Assembly: GCF_026262505.1 (NCBI RefSeq)
Contig: NC_067204.1
Span: 18,764,165 to 18,828,164, forward strand
Source: Trichomonas vaginalis G3
Lineage: Eukaryota; Parabasalia; Trichomonadida; Trichomonadidae
Direction of reading: 5' to 3'
DNA length: 64,000 bases
Shown: one piece after another, positions 10,617-19,122 of the stretch
Layout: each line of letters starts with the position of its first letter
How positions within the stretch are numbered: position 1 is the stretch's first letter
Notes under the pieces: generated by a model
The model's input: only the letters and a program-made list of their open reading frames with translations
Database searches by the model: none
What the model was told of the DNA's origin: nothing
Program-made: the position numbers and the translations under genes

Positions 10617-11408
10617 TTATAGACCGAAAATAGATTTTTTCGGTTTTCTCTTCAAATAATTGAAAGAATGATACTATTATAGGTTTATTATATTATATAG
10701 CATATAATCATGCTATAGCCGAAAATTATAAGTTTTGAGAAGATTGAATATAACACAAATAAATTTGAATGTAAGTTAAATTGCTTGTTGTTTTTAATAG
10801 CTATCTAATGAGAAATCCAATATTGCAAAATTCAAATTGAATGATTGAAAGAACAGAAAAAGTCATTCTTTTCAATTTCGAATATGTTTCATTGTATTTA
10901 TAATTATATGGCAAATAAGATATTTAAACTTGATTTTTGAAGGAAAATTCACAAAATTGAATAAATTCAAATAATTTTTATTCAAAAATAAACTAGTTAT
11001 TTGAGTGTAATACTAATTATCTATTCAAACTACAAAGTTTGTAATTTAAAATATTTTGTGAGATCAGATTGAATTAATTCAAGGTTCTTTTCAATTAATA
11101 TTAATGACCATATTACGCATTTTCGAACATTCTAAATCAAATATATAAAAATGGGAGACGAATGTTAAATTTGCTAGACATGGGGGAGTTGTCTGCAAAG
11201 TTTTAGCTCTTATCTCTAACAAAAAATTAATTTTTAAAAAAATGACCGAATACGTTTCACAGCGAGAAAAAAATAAAAGGCAAGATAGAATTTTCTAGAC
11301 ATAAAGAAGTTGTTTACCGAGTTTTAGCTCTTATCTCTAACAAAAAATTAATTTTTAAAAAAATGACCGAATACGTTTCACAGCGAGAAAAAAATAAAAC
11401 TGTACACT
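10617..11408 (-). repeat. Right arm of the long inverted repeat
   Basis: This is the reverse-complement copy of the element at 17-1190, from TGTTATAGACCG at the inner end to AAAACTGTACAC at the outer end. It keeps two 121-bp units (marked by AGCGAG at 11261 and 11382) against five in the left copy, and it lacks the last dozen bases at the inner end. With the left arm it brackets 9.4 kb that hold four host genes. It abuts the foldback element directly. Confidence 0.7.
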
Positions 11409-11415
11409 GATTTTG

Positions 11416-12664
11416 TAATAAACAGAAATTCATCAAAAGTGACAACTCTCAATTTTTTGACATTTGTAAATTCTAAATTGAATGAGAAAAATGAAATAAT
11501 ACTAAGCATAATACAATATTCTAGATTTAATTATAATTAGGAAAAAGTTAGTTTTGAGAGTACTTTTCATAGGCATATAGAATGAAATCTTCTGAAAAAT
11601 AATATCACATAAACTCATATTATTTTCTAATATATAACTATTTTATATAAAAATCAAATTCAATGATCTTAAAAGCGAAGGATAAACCTCAAAAATTACG
11701 AATATAATGAGTGGGAATATAATGCTTATCTATCATAAAACCATATGAAATATCAATTTTTGCTTTACGCCTAATTTTTGACGACAATTAGCAAAATGTT
11801 AAATGTTAACACTCAGTCCATTTGAATATGAAAAATAAAATTGACTTTGATTAAATGTTTTTATTTATCATGCAATTCTTCTTGCGACCAAAGATTTGAA
11901 TAAAAGTTCAAAAAATAAGATAGCTTAAAAAATAATATACGGTAGTGTTTACTAATAGATGAATAGTATATAAATTCTATTAAAATGGATTTGATCCAAA
12001 AAAATATATAAAATTTGATCATAAATAAAATCGTTTTAAATTACTTCTTCATTTAAATTATAACAATTATTTTTGGTTTTATATTTTTTTGGATCAAATC
12101 CATTTTAATAGAATTTATATACTATTCATCTATTAGTAAACACTACCGTATATTATTTTTTAAGCTATCTTATTTTTTGAACTTTTATTCAACTCTTTGG
12201 TCGCAAGAAGAATTGCATGATAAATAAAAACATTTAATCAAAGTCAATTTTATTTTTCATATTCAAATGGACTGAGTGTTAACATTTAACATTTTTTGCT
12301 AATTGTCGTCAAAAATTAGGCGTAAAGCAAAAATTGATATTTCATATGGTTTTATGATAGATAAGCATTATATTCCCACTCATTATATTCGTAATTTTTG
12401 AGGTTTATCCTTCGCTTTTAAGATCATTGAATTTGATTTTTATATAAAATAGTTATATATTAGAAAATAATATGAGTTTATGTGATATTATTTTTCAGAA
12501 GATTTTGTGTTCTTCTTCAAAATTTTATTTTTTTATTAAAAAGAATCTTTACAAAATATACATTTACTTTAATTAATATTTAAAAACGTGCTCTATCAAA
12601 AGTTCCAAAAATTCAATATTTTAGCTTTTCTGAGGTGTCACTTTTGATGAATTTCTGTTTACAA
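11416..12664. mobile_element. Foldback (palindromic) transposable element
   Basis: A 25-bp perfect terminal inverted repeat (TGTCACTTTTGATGAATTTC and its complement) occurs at 11420-11444 and 12636-12660. Inside it, arms of about 420 bases (11585-12007 and 12081-12505) are nearly perfect reverse complements around a 73-base loop. There is no ORF, so this is a non-autonomous foldback/MITE-like DNA element. The near-perfect pairing means little decay, or correction between the arms. The family is not recognised. Confidence 0.8.
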
Positions 12665-12823
12665 CAATTTTAATTTTCATTTCCAGTCACTTTACTTATT
12701 TTTTTTCTTTTTTTCATTTTAATTATATATTATTTCATAATACGTTTATTTACGTTACCATTTTCTTTATTCTTTTGAATTCCATACTAGACACTTATAG
12801 AATATTTTGATTGTTAACGTACT

Positions 12824-12828
12824 TCATT
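12824..12828 (+). promoter_or_regulatory. Initiator (Inr) of the 124-codon gene
   Basis: TCATT lies three bases before AATG at 12831-12834. It is a canonical trichomonad Inr at a canonical distance, and it supports ATG 12832 over the upstream in-frame TTG. Confidence 0.6.
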
Positions 12829-12831
12829 AGA

Positions 12832-13203
12832 ATGAATCCTTACAAAGGGTATGTCGATCGAATTTACCTAATTTGTATTTCCAATCAGATTGAAGAAGGT
12901 AAAATGACATGGGAAGAAGCTTGCACCCATGTTCCCATCGCCCCAACCCTTCAATCAAATGATTTCAAATATTTAGATGTTTCAAAATCTTTTTTACAAA
13001 ATCAATTTAGCTTACAGAATATCCCATTGCCTAAAGGCAAGAAAGGTCGTAGGGTCAATCCCTACGACCAAATCAAAGCTCTTGCTGTGATACATTACCA
13101 CTGGGCCTTTCCCTGTGGTCAAACAAAACAATGGAAACGTTTGAAATTACAACAAATTGATGTATCTTATAGAGAAGTAGGGTTGTTAGATTCCCGACGA
13201 TAG
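12832..13203 (+). CDS. Short unrecognised protein, possibly the N-terminal piece of a repeat-family gene
   Basis: The 123-residue product (MNPYKGYVDRIYLIC...) is not recognised. It is mixed in composition, with a tryptophan-containing amphipathic segment (KMTWEEACTHVP), a basic patch (PKGKKGRR) and a C-terminal segment rich in H, W and K. The canonical Inr suggests it is, or was, transcribed by the host. It lies between a foldback element and Maverick A and ends abruptly in DSRR. It could be the head of a longer gene (for example a transposase family) cut off here, or a small gene in its own right. Confidence 0.4.
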   Translation: MNPYKGYVDRIYLICISNQIEEGKMTWEEACTHVPIAPTLQSNDFKYLDVSKSFLQNQFSLQNIPLPKGKKGRRVNPYDQIKALAVIHYHWAFPCGQTKQWKRLKLQQIDVSYREVGLLDSRR

Positions 13204-13691
13204 GTGTCTTGGAAGATTTGCCTGGTGTCATCATAGTGTCTTTAAATCAAAAATTTTATTTTGGAGTTAGTTTTATTGATTTTTCAATAAAAAACATTTC
13301 TAAAACAAGAAAATAAAACGATAAAATATTTATATTTTATATAAGGATCTTATATATTTAAAATAAATATCATTTTATTTTTTTATTGGTGTCTGTCAAA
13401 CCATAATACACTATTCAAAAATTCAATGTGTCTTGCGGTTTCAAAAGACACCTTCAAATTGAACGATAGCACAGACACTATTGAATTTTACCCATTTTAT
13501 TTAGTTTTTACCCTTTTTATTTTTAAGAATTAATGACTGAAACAGCCGTTTTGCTATGACCTCAATCACTTTTATTTATTATTTTAAATATTATTTAATT
13601 TTATTATTTGAATAGGCCAACTTATATTTGAGAAGCTCAATTTGAGACCACTTAATACATTGAAATATCATAAATATTGAAATATTAAAAA
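13204..13691. other. AT-rich gap before Maverick A
   Basis: No gene is seen. Short GGTGTCTT/AAGACACC-like motifs recur near 13204, 13392 and 13453, and a run of A marks the edge of the Maverick terminal repeat. Confidence 0.4.
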
Positions 13692-13757
13692 AAAAAAAAA
13701 AAGGTATTGGGGCTTCCAGGCACTTCGTGCCCTCTAGCCCCGAAGATGTTTAGTATA
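13692..13757 (+). repeat. Left terminal inverted repeat of Maverick A
   Basis: It pairs with 37319-37384 at only a few mismatches. It contains a nested hairpin (GGGGCT...AGCCCC around GGCACTTCGTGCC) and ends in GAAGATGTTTAGTATAA. The inner half (TCTAGCCCCGAAGATGTTTA and following bases) is repeated directly at 13801-13837 beside a second hairpin, GGGGCTGCGCCCC. Confidence 0.85.
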
Positions 13758-13940
13758 AATGAAGTTTTTATTTTGGAGGGTTTCCAGGGGCTGCGCCCCT
13801 TCTAGCCCCGAAGATGTTTAGTATAAATGAAGTTCTTATATACGGGTCTTCCAGGAGCTTTTCACAAAATATATATGTTTTCATGTTTTGTCACTTTTCT
13901 GTCACTTTTCAGGTAAAAACATTTTTATTATTATATATAA

Positions 13941-14759
13941 ATGAATTTTACAAAACCACCGTTACCCTTCTTTGGAAATAAGAGTAGATGTAAAGATATT
14001 CTATTGAGAGAACTTAAGAAACTACCGAATGGTCTAACATTTGTAGATTTGTTCGGTGGAAGTTTCTATATATCCCATTTGTGCCATACAATATTCCCAG
14101 ACTCAAAGATTATATGCAATGACTTCGACAACTATATGAACCGTCTCAAACATATACCAGACACTAACAAAATATTGAAAGAGTTAAAAGAAAAGATACC
14201 TATAGGCAAGATGGAACGTATACCATTAGATAAGAAAAATATTGTGAGAGAGGTTTTGAAAAAAGCAGAATATATAGACTGGGATAGTATATCTGCTAGA
14301 CTATTATATAGTGGTTCTATAAGAGTTCATGACATTGAAACACTTATGTCAAACGTTTTATATCTTAACTATACAAATGTTTTCAAAGAGGACATAGAAA
14401 AATATATTGAGGGTATAGAGTTTGTGAGATGTCATTGGACAGAGTTGTATGAAAAATATAAAGACAAGGAAAATGTTTTCTTTATAGTAGACCCGCCGTT
14501 CTATAACACATGGGATTTTCAATACCAAGTAGACTGGACTTTGAGAGACTCTTTAGAAACTTTAGACGTTTTACATAACCATCCATGCTTTTACTTTACA
14601 TCCGATAAAAGTGGTTTGGAAACCGTTATGAGATGGTTAGAGGACATACATGACTATGAGTTTAGATATGACAAGATAGAATATGAGAGAGGTCCTATAA
14701 ACCGGAGAAAGTGTCATAACAAAGAAATTTTATTGGTAAGTAAATGTGGTTTGAAATAG
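13941..14759 (+). CDS. DNA adenine N6-methyltransferase (D12/Dam class)
   Basis: The 272-residue enzyme would transfer a methyl group from S-adenosylmethionine to adenine in DNA. Motifs in family order are PFFGNKSRCK (about 9-18, the F-G-K substrate/SAM loop), VDLFGGS (35-41, motif I), NDFDNYM (60-66) and VDPPFY (about 183-188, the catalytic DPPY-type motif with F for Y). Length fits phage-type Dam enzymes. It is the first gene inside the left end of Maverick A. Self-marking of element DNA or masking from nucleases is an inference. The preceding TTTTTATTATTATATATAA resembles leaders of the next genes. It is open over its full length. Confidence 0.85.
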   Translation: MNFTKPPLPFFGNKSRCKDILLRELKKLPNGLTFVDLFGGSFYISHLCHTIFPDSKIICNDFDNYMNRLKHIPDTNKILKELKEKIPIGKMERIPLDKKNIVREVLKKAEYIDWDSISARLLYSGSIRVHDIETLMSNVLYLNYTNVFKEDIEKYIEGIEFVRCHWTELYEKYKDKENVFFIVDPPFYNTWDFQYQVDWTLRDSLETLDVLHNHPCFYFTSDKSGLETVMRWLEDIHDYEFRYDKIEYERGPINRRKCHNKEILLVSKCGLK

Positions 14760-14875
14760 GACTACTTGTTTTAGGTTTTTTCCATTGTGTCATTTATTTA
14801 TTTGACGTGGCAGAAAGGTACAGAGAATATGAAGATGAACCAATGCCTGCAAATGTCCAGTATATGTACTCGTAA
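14744..14875 (+). CDS. Small single-pass membrane protein (43 aa)
   Basis: This short frame starts inside the last 16 bases of the methylase gene in another frame. The product begins MWFEIGLLVLGFFHCVIYLF, a hydrophobic helix, followed by a charged tail (AERYREYEDE). Overlap and layout suggest a real small membrane protein, as many double-jelly-roll viruses encode. The function is unknown. Confidence 0.45.
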   Translation: MWFEIGLLVLGFFHCVIYLFDVAERYREYEDEPMPANVQYMYS

Positions 14876-14898
14876 GAGATATTTTTATCTAATATTAA

Positions 14899-15261
14899 AT
14901 GGACGCACAGAACTTAGCAAATGCACAGCAACCTGGACAACCAAACCCAGAGAATATTCCAAATGAAGTTAGAATACAAACTGCAATGGCAAACTATGGT
15001 CAAGTGCCAACAGATGTACAAATGCAAACTGCCATGTCAAATGACGCTGCGTTAGGTTTGCCACCATGGTATGCAAATATGAGATGGAAAGAGTTTTATA
15101 CAAACCCCGAAGTGGGATATAAACAACTTTATGCAGATGACGCGAACACAGGAGTTGACCCAGAATATGTTTTCTACCAGAGGAGAAACAGAATGTATGA
15201 GCTCCAGTTAAAGAATGCTATGGAACTCAACAGGAAACGTAAGAGACTAGGCGGACATTAG
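14899..15261 (+). CDS. Unrecognised small protein of Maverick A (120 aa)
   Basis: The N-terminal half is rich in Q, N and P (AQQPGQPNPENIP) and contains a duplicated RIQTAMANYGQVPTD / QMQTAMSNDAALG segment. The C-terminal half is aromatic and then strongly basic (NRKRKRLGGH). There is no cysteine and no membrane helix. Position next to other small basic or proline-rich proteins suggests a minor virion component; that is inference only. The leader TTTTTATCTAATATTAA matches the element's promoter type. The frame is open. Confidence 0.6.
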   Translation: MDAQNLANAQQPGQPNPENIPNEVRIQTAMANYGQVPTDVQMQTAMSNDAALGLPPWYANMRWKEFYTNPEVGYKQLYADDANTGVDPEYVFYQRRNRMYELQLKNAMELNRKRKRLGGH

Positions 15262-15279
15262 ATTTTTACATATAGTAAA

Positions 15280-15522
15280 ATGGGTTTCTTCAGTAGTATT
15301 GGAAACTTCTTCAGAAGAGTTGGAAGAGGTATATGGAATGGAATAAAAACCGTAGGAAGAGGAATTTGGAACGGAGTCAAAAATATTGGTAAAAGAGTAG
15401 GTCAGTTCGTTGGTATTATACCTAAAGACCCTGAACCAGAAGAACAAGCTCCTGTTATACAACAGCCTGAACCTGCACCACAGTCTAGTTGGCAACCAAA
15501 TCCAACACCTCAACCGTATTAA
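15280..15522 (+). CDS. Amphipathic, repeat-bearing small virion-like protein (80 aa)
   Basis: The first 50 residues hold three related amphipathic units of the form RVGRGIWNG / TVGRGIWNG / NIGKRVGQF after MGFFSSIGNFF. The rest is proline- and glutamine-rich (EPEEQAPVIQQPEPAP). An N-terminal amphipathic basic helix joined to a proline-rich tail recalls membrane-active minor capsid proteins such as adenovirus protein VI, but no homology is claimed. The leader is GATTTTTACATATAGTAAA. The related-looking start at 18534 (MGLFGALAGVASRFLP) may be a second protein of this type. Confidence 0.6.
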   Translation: MGFFSSIGNFFRRVGRGIWNGIKTVGRGIWNGVKNIGKRVGQFVGIIPKDPEPEEQAPVIQQPEPAPQSSWQPNPTPQPY

Positions 15523-15526
15523 AAAA

Positions 15527-16373
15527 TTATATTTTTACCGTTCGATAGTAGTTGTATATGAAACTAAGTTCTAAGTAAAACGCATGGTATAATGGAATTA
15601 TTCTTTTTCTTCCATCTGTAGTAAACCATACTTGAAAGTCTGAAATACTTCCACTTGGTGGTTCGTATAACTTTGTAGGTTTTTCGTAAAAGTCATTTGC
15701 CAAGCATAAAAAAGTTTTGGGCGCCAGAAAATGAAGCATGAACGATAATAGCATCTGGGTCGAAAACATTTTCATATGTTCCATTAGGGTTTTCGACTTC
15801 ATAAAAGTCCGGGTGTACTGGATATTCTGCAGGCTGATTTAACATCCTCAAAAATCTATACCATGCCAAGTTGTTATATTTTGTAGAAATATAAACGTTT
15901 TCTCCAAGGTCTTCTATTCTATTGATTTTAACAGTTGCATTTTTCCTGTCATATATAATATCGAGATGGTACTCTCCTTCGTCAATGTTATACTGGTTTG
16001 CATATTCGAGATAGATATCGTTTATTTTTTCTTGAAAAGCTTGAAGAGTTGTTTCTAAGTTTACAAGCAAATTCACTTGTAAAAGTTTTCCCTGTTCAAA
16101 TTTCTCATACATACGTTTTTCTTTGTTATAGTATCGAACTTCAAAACCGACTGTAAATGGGAAACCATGTATGGCTTCTGAAATGAACTTCATTCTACGA
16201 AAGCCAATAGCTTTTGTGACGGATGGGTCTCTTAACCATCTTAACGGGTAGTCAAAACGATAGCCTTCATGCATTACGGTCTCTGTCTCAAACTTTTGAC
16301 CGACATTAGTAAAAAGTTCATCTAATGGTTTAGTTGTAGCAACTCTAGAATTTTCTTTTTCTATTGAAAGCAT
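15527..16373 (-). pseudogene. Conserved Maverick protein, copy 1 (YRFDYP family), broken
   Basis: This is a paralogue of the protein at 21937-22785. Both share YRFDYP(L/V)RWL, KAIGFRR, a central LEKTLNDFQ-like helix, a VFDP-(A/N)-HASFS stretch, SDFQVWFTT(N/D)G and a final LELSFIYNY. No known fold is recognised from the sequence alone. The mixed beta-like pattern and its pairing with virion genes suggest a structural or vertex protein; this is inference. It diverges from the fibre-like gene across an 18-base shared promoter. The copy is broken (about one break). Confidence 0.65.
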
Positions 16374-16391
16374 ATTTTATCTAGAATAAAA
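16374..16391. promoter_or_regulatory. Back-to-back promoter of Maverick A
   Basis: Only 18 bases (ATTTTATCTAGAATAAAA) separate the starts of two divergent genes. The sequence is close to its own reverse complement. The same layout and core recur at 31778-31795 and, more loosely, at 18518-18533 and 27940-27975. Confidence 0.55.
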
Positions 16392-17561
16392 ATGTCAAAT
16401 GAAACAGCGTCTATGAGAGAAATACAACACAACCGACAACTCATTATACAAGCTCTAAATAAGAACACAACAAACTTTTCAAACTATTCTAAGATATCTG
16501 AGTCATTGAAAGAAGGAAACTTAAAACTGACATTAAACCCAATGACAGATGAGTTTCTATTTCAAGACAAGAAGAACCATACTGTCTGTATAAATCCAAC
16601 AAAAGGAACTTTAAACGAGAAACCTATAAAAGAACTTCTTTTGAAAGCAGATGTTGACAACAAAGCAGACAAAACATATGTAGACGATGCAATAGCAAAA
16701 GAAGAAGAAAGAGCTGACAAAGCTTATGCAACAAAAGAACATACTCATCCTGAACTAGCAGACAAAACATATGTTGACAATAAAATGTCAAGTGAAGTGA
16801 CAAGAGCTGAAAACGAATATTCTAAAAAGACTCATATACATTCTATATCTGATATTACAAACTTACAAGAAACATTAGAGACAAAAGCAAATAAGACTCA
16901 TACACATACCATTGCAAATATTACAAACTTACAAGAAACCTTAAACAGGAAAAGTGACGTTGGACATACACATACCATTGCAAATATTACAAACTTACAA
17001 GAAACCTTAAACAGTAAAAGTGACGTTGGACATACACATTCTATATCTGAAATAACAGACTTAAACGTTAGCCTTGAAAAGAAAGCAGACAAAACAGAGC
17101 TTCAAACATTAAAGACTGAAATACTTCAAACATTATATCCTGTTGGCTCATTATATGTTTCAATGAACTCTACCAGACCAGAAGTAGTACTTGGTTTTGG
17201 TACGTGGAAGCAGATTGTAGATAAATTCTTATACTGTGCTAGATATTCAAAGCAAACAGGAGGTTCGAAGAAAATTAAAGAAGCAAACCTTCCACCGCAC
17301 ACTCATACAGGAACGACAAACACAACAGGAAATCATTCACATTCAATAACAAAAAGAGGTTATATAAATCTTGCAGCGGGTTCGGATAGATGGGGAATGA
17401 ATAGATATGATATCACAACTGACCCAGTAGATTCAAGCACAGGTATTTTCTGTGGAACCGCAGGAAATCATTCACACACTTTCACAACAAATCCAACAGG
17501 CTCGGGTAAAGATTACATGCCACCATTTGTGACTGTATTCGCATGGTATAGAAATGCTTAG
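16392..17561 (+). CDS. Fibre-like protein with phage tail-fibre/baseplate-type tip
   Basis: The 389-residue open frame has an N-terminal attachment region (1-75), a shaft of short repeats (ADKTYVD units at about 95 and 123, then HTHTIANITNLQETLN-type units to about 225), a coiled linker (KADKTELQTLKTEILQ) and a C-terminal tip from about 250. The tip has GFGTWKQIVDKFLYC, TGGSKKIKEANLPPHTHTG, NHSHS and MPPFVTVFAWYR, the layout of phage gp10/gp12 collar-type domains, whose HxH motifs bind metal in trimers. This suggests a trimeric receptor-binding fibre. A homologue occurs in Maverick B at 62636-63580. The 3' end overlaps the convergent integrase gene by four bases. Confidence 0.75.
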   Translation: MSNETASMREIQHNRQLIIQALNKNTTNFSNYSKISESLKEGNLKLTLNPMTDEFLFQDKKNHTVCINPTKGTLNEKPIKELLLKADVDNKADKTYVDDAIAKEEERADKAYATKEHTHPELADKTYVDNKMSSEVTRAENEYSKKTHIHSISDITNLQETLETKANKTHTHTIANITNLQETLNRKSDVGHTHTIANITNLQETLNSKSDVGHTHSISEITDLNVSLEKKADKTELQTLKTEILQTLYPVGSLYVSMNSTRPEVVLGFGTWKQIVDKFLYCARYSKQTGGSKKIKEANLPPHTHTGTTNTTGNHSHSITKRGYINLAAGSDRWGMNRYDITTDPVDSSTGIFCGTAGNHSHTFTTNPTGSGKDYMPPFVTVFAWYRNA

Positions 17562-18517
17562 TCGTCATTTTCAACTTCTTTAGCATATTCGTCAGGAGTT
17601 GTCTTATATTTGTTAGGAACTGTCTTTGAAAGTATACCACCTTGAACTTTGACAAGTTTGAAACGAGGTCTGACAATAGTAGTTTTATCTTCTGCTTGCA
17701 GTCTGTACATTTTGCCATGTTTGCCTAAAACTTCATAATATTCTCTTGTATACTTTCTTCTATTTTTACGAACACGAATGTGAGTACCTGTCGGGTTCCC
17801 ATTGTTGTCATAGTCAATAGTATTTTCATATGGGTCGCGTTTAGGTATTTCTATTTTTACTTTGTCACCTTTCTGAAGTTTGAAGCCCGGCATTCTTTCT
17901 TGTTTGTCTCTTTTGACTAAATTATTAAATATATAGTCTTTCTCTAAGTCAGGGTTGTTTTTCATTTCTTCGGGGGAGTGGTTTCCCAAACCTTTTTGTT
18001 TACGGCTATTGTAAATATTTAAAACTTGTCTCATCTTTGCCATGGAGAAGTGTCTATATTTGTCATCATATGACATTTCATTTGCTTCACCACCTTGTGG
18101 TTGGTTTAAGTCTCTTAACATTTTTATACATCCGTCAATGACACCAAGAGCAGAATGGTTTTGGTCGACAATGAAATATTGGTTTACATTTTTTGAACGC
18201 AGATAGTTCTTTACATCATCTGATTTGAAAGAAACTTCACAGTCAGATGTCAGTTTTTGTTGGATGGTATTTGTCAACGAATATTGTCAAAGCAGTTTTC
18301 ACATCTAAAATATTTTTGGACTGTAATGGTATGGCTTCACAGTATCTTGTGTTTTGACCGACAAATATTAACAGTATGGTGGTCCATCTGTTCTAACTCT
18401 CGGAATGTTTTCCAAGATATCCATAAACCAAGCATTTGGTGTTGAACTAAAGATTTTTACCATGAGTGCTTTCTTTGTCGCTTTAGAAACATAGGGGTCC
18501 TTGTTTGGATTCGTCAT
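17558..18517 (-). pseudogene. Retroviral-type (rve) integrase of Maverick A, broken
   Basis: A DDE-type integrase would insert the element. Visible parts are TSDCEVSF (second catalytic Asp region), NHSALGVIDGCIKMLRDLN (third-acid region, in the Maverick-typical form), SPEEMKN, and a C-terminal basic SH3/chromo-like module (GDKVKIEIPKRDPY ... YYEVLGKHGKMYRLQ). The start region (MTNPNKDPYVSKATKKAL) diverges from 18534 over a short promoter. The gene is broken, with a few breaks in its N-terminal half. Confidence 0.85.
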
Positions 18518-18533
18518 TTTTATCCTATAAGAA

Positions 18534-18934
18534 ATGGGTTTATTTGGCGCGTTAGCAGGAGTTGCATCTAGATTTTTGCCCGCAGTGGAACAATAGCCAG
18601 AGGTGCATTTGGAATTGGAAGGAAGATTTTGAGTACATTAGGTATACTTAAAGAGAAAGCACAACCTATTATACAAACTTACAGAAAGGTTGGGATGTAG
18701 CACGAGATGCAAACAAATCTTATTCCAAATCCTGAAACAAGAGGAAAAGTTCAAGGATGGATGGACAATGTAGGAAGACAAGCAGGAAACTATTATAACA
18801 AAGCAAATGACTACTATAACCAAGCAGGACACTATATGGACCAAGGTGAAAGATTCTTTAACAGAGGATATAACCATGCACAACAGTGGGTAAACAATAA
18901 CCAACCTCAACCGCCTCAAACTTGGGGAATGTAA
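18534..18934 (+). pseudogene. Small glycine/tyrosine/glutamine-rich structural-type gene, broken
   Basis: The start MGLFGALAGVASRFLP is hydrophobic and amphipathic. The rest is rich in N, Y, Q and G (NKANDYYNQAGHYMDQGERFF) and ends in PQPPQTWGM. It resembles the small proline/glutamine-rich protein at 15280 in design. The function is unknown; a minor virion protein is a guess. The leader is TTTTTATCCTATAAGAA. It is broken, with about two breaks. Confidence 0.5.
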
Positions 18935-18953
18935 AGTTTTTTACTGAGATGAA

Positions 18954-19104
18954 ATGAACAATACAGCATTGAGACAAATGGGTTCAAGATGGATTTGTCG
19001 CTTCCAGCAGTTACACAACGTGTTTGTCAAGTTCTTCCTAACCTCAGGAAGTTTTAGACCGACTTAAAAAACCTCAACAACCAGTTGAAAACAAACCAAA
19101 CTAA
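18954..19104 (+). pseudogene. Very short gene remnant
   Basis: It begins MNNTALRQMGSRW after the leader TTTTTTACTGAGATGAA, which is repeated before the next gene at 19123. The last part is lysine/proline/glutamine-rich. It is not recognised and is broken. Confidence 0.35.
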
Positions 19105-19122
19105 AATTTTTACTGAGATGAA

